NCBI GenBank assembly: GCA_900766925.1
Contig: CAAFXG010000369.1
Span: forward strand, 1-5,633
DNA from: Lachnospiraceae bacterium
GTDB lineage: Bacteria > Bacillota > Clostridia > Lachnospirales > Lachnospiraceae
Length of the DNA stretch: 5,633 nucleotides
Direction of reading: 5' to 3'
The translations under genes and the position numbers were made by a program. The stretch's first letter is position 1. The number at the start of each line of letters is the position of its first letter. The notes beneath the pieces were generated by a model, which did no database searches, was not told where the DNA came from, and saw only the letters and a list, made by a program, of their open reading frames with translations. Positions 1 to 4,883 of the stretch are shown one piece after another.

Positions 1-279
1 AGTTATGGAGCGTTCACACAGGAGGATAAGGAGAAGAACAATATTGCTACGCCTGTGATCGAGAAAAAGGTGGCAAAGAAAAATAGCGAGAAATATGACT
101 CAGATATTGCTGCATTAACTGCTATTTATGGTACTGGAGTCTGCATTGATATTGAGCTTCAGGAACTATTGAAGATATGCCCTCGTAATAGAAAACGTAT
201 TGAGGCATATAATGGGTTAGTATCAGAGCTAGCCAAGAGAGGAACAGTGTTAACCATTAAAAGTAGAAAAACAAGATGA
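1..279 (+). CDS. Small conserved-looking protein, 5' end outside window (paralogue of 670-924)
   Basis: The frame is open from base 1, giving 92 visible residues before the TGA at 277-279. GTG at 55 could start a 74-residue protein, but no convincing ribosome binding site sits just before it, and the upstream Lys/Glu-rich residues read as normal coding, so I treat the gene as partial at its 5' end. The C-terminal 40 residues (visible residues 53-92) align without gaps to the C-terminus of the protein at 670-924, sharing L.EL...CPR...R...Y..L...L and a terminal IKS.K. No catalytic motif, signal peptide or membrane segment is visible. The highly basic tail and the CPR motif could suit nucleic-acid or protein binding, but that is a guess. 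It overlaps the next gene by ATGA, so the two are probably translationally coupled. Function unknown. Confidence 0.7.
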   Translation, partial: SYGAFTQEDKEKNNIATPVIEKKVAKKNSEKYDSDIAALTAIYGTGVCIDIELQELLKICPRNRKRIEAYNGLVSELAKRGTVLTIKSRKTR

Positions 280-680
280 GAATTTTACTGTATGACAAAG
301 TTTACGATACTGAAAAGGAAAGTATCGAGATGATTAAGGATGACCTGATGAAGAGAATGGAAAAGAAGGAAGGTTATGTGTTTCCATTCCATATCTCTAT
401 TGATGAAGATACAAGAGAAGTGTGGTTCAGTATTTATAGAGGACTAAGGGAGGATATAGAATTTGAGAATGATACGATTGTTGGAGCTGATGCCACAATG
501 CTATTAGGAAAACCACTGCCATGTCCTTGCCTCTTTGGATATAATGTAAATTTTGAGCGAAAGTTCTTTGTTGACATATTTAAGGATGAAGCAAAAACAA
601 AGGCGGCAAGCAAGGTCAAGAGCGTCGATATTATTGAGACCAAGTTAATGATACAACTAAAAGTGAGATATGACAAATAA
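276..680 (+). CDS. Hypothetical protein, 134 residues
   Basis: ATG at 276 lies within the ATGA overlap with the upstream stop, the normal arrangement in this operon, so the start is well supported. I do not recognise the 134-residue product. It is a soluble-looking, charged protein: an acidic/basic N-terminal stretch (residues 15-35, probably helical), a middle region rich in beta-type residues (about 36-60, IDEDTREVWFSIYRG), a Pro/Cys segment near residues 78-86 (GKPLPCPCLFG) and a Lys-rich C-terminus. The two cysteines are too few to argue for metal binding. There is no signal peptide or membrane segment. It sits between two paralogous small genes, which suggests that the genes from base 1 to 924 act as one module. 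The end overlaps the next gene by 11 nt. Confidence 0.75.
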   Translation: MRILLYDKVYDTEKESIEMIKDDLMKRMEKKEGYVFPFHISIDEDTREVWFSIYRGLREDIEFENDTIVGADATMLLGKPLPCPCLFGYNVNFERKFFVDIFKDEAKTKAASKVKSVDIIETKLMIQLKVRYDK

Positions 681-924
681 TACACATGACCCAGAAGTAG
701 AAGCACGTTTATTCAGTGCTGATATTGAGAGCCTGAGAAATCATTATCCTGAGTTTAAGACAGCTTGGGATAATGAACAGGAGGCGACTTTAGAGGTAAA
801 ACTGAGAGAACTTGCAGAGGCATGTCCTAGAAAATATATACGAACTCTGCAATACAAACGGCTCAGTAGATACCTCGAAACGAAGAAAATTACAATCATA
901 ATAAAATCACAGAAGAACAAATGA
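670..924 (+). CDS. Small CPR-motif protein, paralogue of the gene at 1-279
   Basis: This 84-residue protein starts at ATG 670, overlapping the upstream gene by 11 nt, and ends in an ATGA overlap with the next gene. Its residues 45-84 align without gaps to the C-terminus of the protein ending at 279. About 14 of 40 positions are identical, including the C-P-R triplet (residues 52-54), a following Arg, Tyr62, Leu65, Leu69 and the ending I-K-S-x-K. The N-terminal 40 residues are unrelated and acidic (ADIESL, DNEQEATLE). This pattern fits an old duplication with a conserved C-terminal module and a free N-terminus. No known domain is recognised. The product is probably cytoplasmic and helical in its first half. 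The function is unknown; because the copies have diverged strongly, they may bind different partners or form a heteromer, which is inference. Confidence 0.75.
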   Translation: MTNNTHDPEVEARLFSADIESLRNHYPEFKTAWDNEQEATLEVKLRELAEACPRKYIRTLQYKRLSRYLETKKITIIIKSQKNK

Positions 925-1142
925 GCGATAAACCCACTTGTAAACGACTCCTAAAAGCCTCTATGCTGGAAGAACAGATAAGGCAGGAGTTCGAAAAGAG
1001 ACAAAACCAGGAGCAAGATATAGATAACGGCTACTTTGATGATGAAGAAGTTGAGTCTTATCTACATTTCCTGATAAGAGAACACGCTAACGATTGGTCG
1101 GTCATAGAAGATCGCCCTTCAAAACTTAATAAAAAACGATAA
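921..1142 (+). CDS. Hypothetical charged protein, 73 residues
   Basis: The gene starts inside an ATGA overlap (921-924) and stops 1 nt before the ATG of the helicase-like gene, so it is clearly an operon member. The product is extremely charged. Residues 14-40 (SMLEEQIRQEFEKRQNQEQDIDNGYFD) look like a single long helix or short coiled coil. They are followed by an acidic stretch (DDEEVESYLHFLIREH) and a basic end (SKLNKKR). There is no signal peptide, membrane segment or known motif. Position and tight coupling suggest that it could be an accessory factor for the ATPase encoded next, but nothing in the sequence proves that. Confidence 0.7.
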   Translation: MSDKPTCKRLLKASMLEEQIRQEFEKRQNQEQDIDNGYFDDEEVESYLHFLIREHANDWSVIEDRPSKLNKKR

Positions 1143-1143
1143 T

Positions 1144-2913
1144 ATGGAATACAAAGATATATCTGTTATTAAACATGGTGCTGGTCAAGGAATGGATATT
1201 ACCTTTCTGAATGGCAAAGTTTCAATACCAGATGAATATGGCGGTTATACTATTAGTTGTGGTTGTGGTGGAGGGAAGACTACAGCCATAACTCAGATAA
1301 TTTGGCAGAACTCAGACCAGGGAGTAGTTTATCTTGTAGATACATGTGCTGAATTGGAAAAGATGTATAACTCTCTTCTGAAACTAATATCGAAATATCC
1401 AATGGCAGGTCTGACCAAGGATGATATATTCTGTATTAGAGGCAACAGAAATGAGAAGGACGGCGATGATGATACATATAACAAACAGCTAAAAGTTTTC
1501 AAAAATGATGTTTCGATACTTCACAGAAAGAAGGTACTTTTGCTTACTCATGTTAGGTTCTTCTCAGCCTTAACACCAGACTTCCTTATGTATTCAAGCG
1601 ATCCTGATGCTAAATTAGAATTTGATGGAAACTATGGAAACCTGATGAAAAGCGATAATATCAGAAAATACATTCTCATTGATGAAACGCCTAATCAATG
1701 GCAATCTGTGGCTAAGATACCAAGACTCATGCTTAGGGCTATGACAAATGATCCAATTAAGCCAGGAACCAAGCGACCATTCAGACCAGACATGAGAGCT
1801 GTATATGAAGAATGTTGTGAAGGAACAGAATATGACATCTTAAAAGGCTACAACCAATTCTTGAAACAGAGAAAAGAGACAATATTAAAAACTATTCCGA
1901 TTGAACTAGCAAATTGGGAAGATAGCAAAGACCAAGTTTTCCGCTTATACTTCATGCCAAGTCATCTGATACAAGCAAATATGAAATGCCATGTATTATT
2001 ATTTGAGGGTGTAGGTGATGTTCTGTTAAAGGATAGCAGAAAGTTTAAGCTCATACAAACAGCAGGTCAGAAATATAATGCTACAGTAAAATGCGATACT
2101 TTCAAACTTAGCAGAGAACGGAAACAGAAATACACTCCTGATGCAGTTGACCAATATGTATCAGACCTTAGTACTGTTCTGGATAAGTTCAACAAGAAGG
2201 ATAAGACTCTTGTTATTTGTTGGAAAGATATAACAGGCATGAAGGATGAACGTACTGGAGAGAGTAAGTTCGTCGATGCTATTCAGGCAAAGATAGACAA
2301 GCAATATAAGAACGTGAAGGTTATCTATCATGGCTCTTCAAGTACCAAATCAACAAATGAATTCAAGGACTATAATAATGTTGTGTTCCTGGGCGAATGG
2401 AGCGTAGGAAACAATGATATAGCGATAACGAGAAATGCTTATAGTATTGATCTGACAAATGACCGTTGGCAATTTTACTATTACGTTCAGGCTATATGTA
2501 GAATAGGTATCAGGAAACATAAAGGCGGTAAGTTCAATGTATGTTTTAGCGATGACCATAACCCTGCTTTTGTCGATATGGTTCGGCGATATTTCAATAA
2601 CAATGATCCATACATCAAGCCTCAGAAAAAGGATATAGACCCTCTTATCAGAATTGCTGAGTTATTGGATGACAGATATAAAAAGAGTTTCTGGAACCTA
2701 ACCAAGTATGATAAGGATTTAGAGAAGAGCCTGAAAGATGGAGAACAGTATAATATAACAATTCCCATTGATGACTTGGCTAAAATTCAGGAAGAGAGAA
2801 AGGAGAAGAACCCTAAGCCATCAAGATTTAAGCCTTTTGCTAATGCTATGGCTGGTTTAGGCATCCATATCTCTGTTATCAATAGAAGAGGTATTATTAA
2901 AGACCTCAGATGA
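1144..2913 (+). CDS. Helicase-like P-loop ATPase (SF2-like), 589 residues
   Basis: ATG at 1144 follows the upstream stop by 1 nt. Motifs appear in helicase order. A Walker A loop, GCGGGKT, is at residues 40-46. A motif Ia-like strand and helix (VVYLVDTCAELEKM) is at 61-74. Walker B, YILIDETP, is at 176-183, with D180 and E181 as the expected Mg/water-activating pair. A second RecA-like half has a motif IV-like strand (TLVICW, 355-360), a motif V-like stretch (HGSSSTKSTNEF then VVFLGEW, 396-419) and a motif VI-like segment, QAICRIGIR, at 449-457, whose R453 and R457 could be the arginine fingers. A charged C-terminal domain (about 495-589) is not recognised. By family analogy it would couple ATP hydrolysis to movement on DNA or RNA, possibly in replication of the element. 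The exact family is unclear, and motifs other than Walker A and B are degenerate. The length suits a two-domain SF2 enzyme plus extension. Confidence 0.85.
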   Translation: MEYKDISVIKHGAGQGMDITFLNGKVSIPDEYGGYTISCGCGGGKTTAITQIIWQNSDQGVVYLVDTCAELEKMYNSLLKLISKYPMAGLTKDDIFCIRGNRNEKDGDDDTYNKQLKVFKNDVSILHRKKVLLLTHVRFFSALTPDFLMYSSDPDAKLEFDGNYGNLMKSDNIRKYILIDETPNQWQSVAKIPRLMLRAMTNDPIKPGTKRPFRPDMRAVYEECCEGTEYDILKGYNQFLKQRKETILKTIPIELANWEDSKDQVFRLYFMPSHLIQANMKCHVLLFEGVGDVLLKDSRKFKLIQTAGQKYNATVKCDTFKLSRERKQKYTPDAVDQYVSDLSTVLDKFNKKDKTLVICWKDITGMKDERTGESKFVDAIQAKIDKQYKNVKVIYHGSSSTKSTNEFKDYNNVVFLGEWSVGNNDIAITRNAYSIDLTNDRWQFYYYVQAICRIGIRKHKGGKFNVCFSDDHNPAFVDMVRRYFNNNDPYIKPQKKDIDPLIRIAELLDDRYKKSFWNLTKYDKDLEKSLKDGEQYNITIPIDDLAKIQEERKEKNPKPSRFKPFANAMAGLGIHISVINRRGIIKDLR

Positions 2914-2915
2914 AC

Positions 2916-2967
2916 GAACGGACGGCACTCTATATCTATTCTTAGGAAAGACACTTATTGTCCGTTC
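2916..2967 (+). repeat. Inverted repeat just after the helicase-like gene
   Basis: GAACGGAC (2916-2923) is perfectly complementary to GTCCGTTC (2960-2967), an 8-bp stem with a 36-nt loop starting 3 nt after the helicase stop codon. No T-run follows, so it is not a standard terminator. It could protect the mRNA 3' end, bind a protein, or mark the left edge of the structured insertion that follows. Confidence 0.5.
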
Positions 2968-3013
2968 AACCTTATAGAGAAAATAGTAAATATTGTTATT
3001 TATTTTATTGAAC

Positions 3014-3056
3014 TCCCTTTGCTCATTGAGTAAAAATGAGCAAGGGGATATTTGTA
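3014..3056 (+). terminator. Terminator-like hairpin of the helicase operon
   Basis: Bases 3014-3027 pair with 3035-3048 over 14 positions (one G-T pair), around a 7-nt loop GAGTAAA. The stem has a GC-containing base (CCC/GGG) and the longest uninterrupted pairing in this intergenic stretch. The downstream tail (TATTTGTA) is only moderately T-rich, so termination may be partial. An AT-only 6-bp hairpin (2987-2992 with 2997-3002) lies just upstream. This stem most likely ends the five-gene operon. Confidence 0.6.
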
Positions 3057-3061
3057 TAGAA

Positions 3062-3227
3062 AAGGATAGAATAGAAATATATTATCCTCATAGAAAGAAA
3101 AGAACTGAAAGAAAGATATATGGCTTTTTCCTTAATAATTATGAGACATAGGCTTCGCCATGTCTTTTATATAATTAGCCTTTTTGCCATATAATATCTT
3201 TCAATACTCTCTTTCAATTCTATCCTT
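3062..3227 (+). other. Large imperfect hairpin, possible structured RNA arm
   Basis: AAGGATAGAAT (3062-3072) pairs with ATTCTATCCTT (3217-3227), 11 bp. Inside, GAAAGAT (3111-3117) pairs with ATCTTTC (3196-3202) and ATATGGC (3118-3124) with GCCATAT (3186-3192), separated by a 3-nt bulge. Further in, TAATTAT (3136-3142) pairs with ATAATTA (3171-3177). The tip is GACAT (3145-3149) with ATGTC (3160-3164), a bulged A, and GGC-TTC-GCC. The nested helices span 166 nt and no plausible ORF covers them. AGGATA (3063-3068) could instead pair with the nearer TATCCT (3083-3088), so two folds compete. It may be part of an RNA fused to the endonuclease leader, or a DNA cruciform such as an origin. Confidence 0.5.
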
Positions 3228-3230
3228 ATA

Positions 3231-3256
3231 CGGAGTCCTTCTTACAAAGAACTCCG
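3231..3256 (+). other. Short stem-loop in the endonuclease leader
   Basis: CGGAG (3231-3235) pairs with CTCCG (3252-3256), and TTCTT (3239-3243) with AAGAA (3247-3251), around a 3-nt loop and a 3-nt bulge. It is preceded by CCTTATA. The combination CCTTATA(TA)CGGAG recurs at 4267-4280, at the foot of another hairpin on the far side of the endonuclease gene. Confidence 0.45.
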
Positions 3257-3278
3257 GGGAAATCATATACAATTACTT

Positions 3279-3362
3279 CTACTCTTTTTCAGTTTATACA
3301 GTTTTTGGATAACATAAGGATAAAGATATTACAGGAAAAATGATAATAAGGAAAAAGAGTAG
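3279..3362 (+). repeat. Perfect 12-bp inverted repeat with 60-nt loop
   Basis: CTACTCTTTTTC (3279-3290) is exactly complementary to GAAAAAGAGTAG (3351-3362). The 60-nt A/T-rich loop holds no clear further hairpin. As RNA it would close a domain just before the next hairpin. As DNA it is one of the strongest palindromic pairs in the window and could be a protein or origin site. Confidence 0.5.
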
Positions 3363-3365
3363 TTA

Positions 3366-3393
3366 AGGTGCTGTTTTAATTTCAATAGCACCT
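3366..3393 (+). other. Stem-loop upstream of the endonuclease start
   Basis: AGGTGCT (3366-3372) pairs perfectly with AGCACCT (3387-3393), 7 bp with a 14-nt loop. It follows the 12-bp inverted repeat by 3 nt and precedes the pseudoknot at 3411-3444, so it adds to the near-continuous folding of the leader. The loop is followed by A/G-rich sequence, not a T-run, so it is unlikely to be a terminator. Confidence 0.45.
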
Positions 3394-3410
3394 ATGATGT
3401 TAAAGCTGTG

Positions 3411-3450
3411 GGGAGTTCGGCTTAGTATAATTCCCATTAAAGCCAGGAGG
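3411..3450 (+). promoter_or_regulatory. H-type pseudoknot abutting a perfect Shine-Dalgarno site
   Basis: GGGAGTT (3411-3417) pairs with AATTCCC (3429-3435), one G-U. Its loop contains GGCTT (3419-3423), which pairs with AAGCC (3440-3444), giving an H-type pseudoknot. The next six bases, 3445-3450, are AGGAGG, spaced 6 nt from ATG 3457. This is the only perfect Shine-Dalgarno match in the window, and it decides the endonuclease start. An earlier TTAAAGC (3400-3406) repeats at 3437-3443 and could pair with GGCTT instead, so two exclusive folds exist. The fold probably modulates ribosome access. That is inference; structure-controlled translation of homing endonucleases is known from T-even phage introns. 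Confidence 0.5.
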
Positions 3451-3456
3451 AATAAT

Positions 3457-4101
3457 ATGGCTGAAAATACAACTAATGCTACTACGACAAGATTTGAGGG
3501 CGTAGTATATATGAGAACTTTAATTGCAGAAGAAGCGAGAAACACAGAGGACTATCTAAAGTCTTATATCGGAGAGACTACTGATTGGGAGACCAGACAG
3601 CAAAAATGGTATCAGGCAAATAACAAGAATTATGGTGGTGAGAAGATCCAAATAGCCAGAGATAAGTATGGAGTAAGTGATGATGCCTGGGCTACCGTAA
3701 TTCTTGAACGTAATTATTCAGAGGTGTCAATAGATGATTTAGAGAAGAAACTGAAAGCAAGAGAGACTGAAAAGATCTACGAATATGATACTGTGAATAA
3801 TGGTTTTAATGGTTCTTATGGCGACGGGATGAAAGGAATGAAGCATACAGATAAGTCGAGGAAGTTAATTTCAAAAAACCATCGAAACTATCAAAGCGAT
3901 GATGCAAAAGTAAAAATAAAGGCGTATCAGCAAGAACACGGAACAAAACTAATCGCTATTTCACCAGACGGAACAGAGGCTTGTTATAATACTATAAAGG
4001 ATGCGGCTAAAGAGACTGGTGTTCCTTACTCAACTATTCATAACATCCTGAATAAAGGAAATAAAGGCGAGAAGTGGGGATATAAATTCAAAAAAGTATA
4101 A
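3457..4101 (+). CDS. GIY-YIG homing endonuclease with NUMOD3/NUMOD1 modules
   Basis: The start is ATG 3457, chosen because AGGAGG lies 6 nt upstream. The frame is open further 5' (ATG 3394), but that stretch falls in the folded leader. The product has 214 residues. The GIY-YIG nuclease domain has GVVY at 15-18, YIG at 37-39, R47 as the conserved helix arginine, E103 as the likely metal-binding catalytic glutamate in an E...I..Y.T pattern, and G-F-N at 116-118. The linker has a NUMOD3-like GMKGMKHTDKSRKLIS (124-139). Residues 165-211 form a NUMOD1-type helix-turn-helix (SPDGTEACYNTIKDAAKETGVPYS and following). All expected active-site residues are present, so it looks functional. Such enzymes cut an unoccupied allele and spread their own gene, often inside introns. 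Here it is flanked by structured non-coding DNA rather than by recognisable exons, so it may be intron-encoded or free-standing. Confidence 0.9.
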   Translation: MAENTTNATTTRFEGVVYMRTLIAEEARNTEDYLKSYIGETTDWETRQQKWYQANNKNYGGEKIQIARDKYGVSDDAWATVILERNYSEVSIDDLEKKLKARETEKIYEYDTVNNGFNGSYGDGMKGMKHTDKSRKLISKNHRNYQSDDAKVKIKAYQQEHGTKLIAISPDGTEACYNTIKDAAKETGVPYSTIHNILNKGNKGEKWGYKFKKV

Positions 4102-4103
4102 TT

Positions 4104-4220
4104 ATGACAGTTCTAACATATCAAGAATTTCTAACCTGTGCTATAATTCCCTTTCCTACGTCTGAGATAATATATGTTTCAGAAAAGGATCGACGTTATA
4201 GCATTTGGTGGCGTTATTAG
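4104..4220 (+). CDS. Possible 38-residue ORF after the endonuclease
   Basis: ATG 4104 lies 2 nt after the endonuclease stop, and the frame runs 38 codons to TAG 4218-4220. The peptide (MTVLTYQEFLTCAIIPFPTS... ending SIWWRY) resembles no family I know and has no clear signal or membrane segment. Position argues for translational coupling. Against it, the segment 4135-4143 is complementary to the downstream terminator stem, so these bases may belong to the 5' part of the structured RNA. It could also be a leftover piece of a gene broken by the insertion. Confidence 0.3.
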   Translation: MTVLTYQEFLTCAIIPFPTSEIIYVSEKDRRYSIWWRY

Positions 4221-4552
4221 GGCGATTAGTGACTTATTGAAATTTACGCCTGAATCACTCTAAAAACCTTATATACGGAGGAACATACCTTATTACAGGA
4301 TGATTCCTCGATTGGCTAAGTATCAAACTTAGCACAATTTGAAAGCCTCTATAATGAGGCATAATCGGGCTAAACAAATAGTATGAGGAATGCTATGGAA
4401 GGTTATAGGGTTTATAATCGAGTGAAGTCCAAGGCGAAGAAGCAATGTATTATGGTGTAACCTCTAGTGTTCCCATACTATTATTGTGGAACCTAAACAA
4501 CTTAGCACAGGGTTTATGTACGAAGAGTATGTGGATTCTGTGCTTTATTTTT
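4221..4552 (+). ncRNA. Candidate structured non-coding RNA of unknown class
   Basis: No ORF of note covers this stretch, but helices nearly tile it. A pseudoknot forms from GGCG 4221-4224 with CGCC 4247-4250, and AGTGA 4228-4232 with TCACT 4255-4259. A hairpin spans 4278-4309 (GAGGAA/TTCCTC, CAT/ATG, CCT/AGG). GATT 4310-4313 with AATC 4363-4366 closes a junction holding GCTAAGT/ACTTAGC (4315-4333) and GCCTC/GAGGC (4345-4360). A long arm has AATAGTATG 4377-4385 with CATACTATT 4474-4482, GGAA 4387-4390 with TTCC 4470-4473, AGGTTATA 4400-4407 with TGTAACCT 4456-4463, and TTATAAT 4412-4418 with ATTATGG 4449-4455. It is capped by a purine-rich loop of about 30 nt, and the region ends in a terminator hairpin. 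Several pairs are G-U, so the fold belongs to the plus-strand RNA. I find no group I P7/S motif, group II domain V or tRNA-like arm. The class is unknown. Confidence 0.6.
4504..4552 (+). terminator. Long G-U-rich terminator hairpin ending the structured RNA
   Basis: AGCACAG (4504-4510) pairs with CTGTGCT (4538-4544), and the helix continues without a break through 4511-4521 with 4527-4537, six of these being G-U pairs, to a 5-nt loop GAAGA: 18 pairs in all. TTTATTTTTG follows directly, the U-rich tail of an intrinsic terminator. The G-U pairs show that it works in the plus-strand transcript. The 5' strand can also pair with 4135-4143. Confidence 0.7.
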
Positions 4553-4588
4553 GAAACAACAATATTAACTTAAAATAAAAGATTCATT

Positions 4589-4768
4589 ATGAGAATTACA
4601 AAACACATTTCCGTTTGTTATCACACAGTAGATCCAGCAGTAGTTGCAGCTTGTGTTGCAGCAGGGTATGTCGCCTTCTGGCAAATGAAGTATATTCGTA
4701 AAGGCTTAGAACTCTGCGGTCAGGCTATTATAGAGCATTTTACTGGTTCAAAAGATAACAAACAGTAA
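4589..4768 (+). CDS. Small single-pass membrane protein, 59 residues
   Basis: The ATG at 4589 is preceded by A-rich sequence (TTAAAATAAAAGATTC) with no Shine-Dalgarno site, typical of Bacteroidetes starts. The frame ends at TAA 4766-4768. Residues 15-36 (VDPAVVAACVAAGYVAFWQMKY) are hydrophobic and alanine-rich, a likely transmembrane helix. They are preceded by a short basic start (MRITKH) and followed by a basic IRKG and a polar end (TGSKDNKQ). It lies alone between two terminators, so it is probably transcribed as its own unit from a promoter I cannot locate. Small membrane proteins of mobile elements can be holins, immunity or entry-exclusion factors, but nothing here selects one. The adjacent gene at 4884 has the same length and a similar layout, but I see no residue-level homology. 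Confidence 0.6.
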   Translation: MRITKHISVCYHTVDPAVVAACVAAGYVAFWQMKYIRKGLELCGQAIIEHFTGSKDNKQ

Positions 4769-4771
4769 CAA

Positions 4772-4802
4772 AAGGAGAGCATTTAAGCTCTCCTTCTTTT
4801 TC
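4772..4802 (+). terminator. Intrinsic terminator
   Basis: AAGGAGAGC (4772-4780) pairs perfectly with GCTCTCCTT (4787-4795), 9 bp around a 6-nt loop ATTTAA. CTTTTTTCC follows. It lies 3 nt after the stop of the 59-residue membrane protein gene, a textbook rho-independent terminator on the plus strand. The following 81 nt to the next start are A/T-rich and hold no other structure that I can see. Confidence 0.85.
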
Positions 4803-4883
4803 CTTCTATGTTCGCCCCAAAGCCTTATAAATGATAATAAAACAAAGAAACATTTTTAATAAACATTTTAATTTTTGAGAACT

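Noticed and set aside
434..706. Open frame on the minus strand opposite the 134-residue gene
   Set aside because: It is antisense to two well-supported, overlapping operon genes and its hydrophobic, low-complexity product looks like a shadow.
2350..2559. Minus-strand open frame inside the helicase-like gene
   Set aside because: It lies wholly opposite conserved helicase motifs, with no ribosome binding site or context.
3047..3054. Promoter-like GATATTTG after the operon terminator
   Set aside because: First base mismatched, and the nearest upstream TTTG (3018-3021) is too far away and inside the terminator stem.
3394..3456. N-terminal extension of the endonuclease from ATG 3394
   Set aside because: The 21 extra codons cover the pseudoknot and the Shine-Dalgarno site and lie before the conserved domain; ATG 3457 has the proper signal.
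4504..4544. Group II intron domain V
   Set aside because: It begins with AGC and ends with GCT, but it is a continuous 18-pair helix without the two-nucleotide bulge or the usual 34-nt length and GNRA tetraloop, and it is followed by a U-tail.
4546..4553. Bacteroidetes -7 promoter box TATTTTTG (fits TAnnTTTG)
   Set aside because: It coincides with the U-tail of the terminator hairpin and has no TTG box at the expected upstream spacing, so it may be chance.
4104..4560. Canonical group I intron 3' half
   Set aside because: I looked for the P7/S signature (AAGATATAGTC-like) and its R partner and found none; AAGTCC near 4425 has only GACTT at 4231 as partner, and that does not fit the other pairings.
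2914..4560. HEARO/IsrB-type guide RNA with nuclease
   Set aside because: The linked nuclease is GIY-YIG with NUMOD modules; no RuvC or HNH motif is present.
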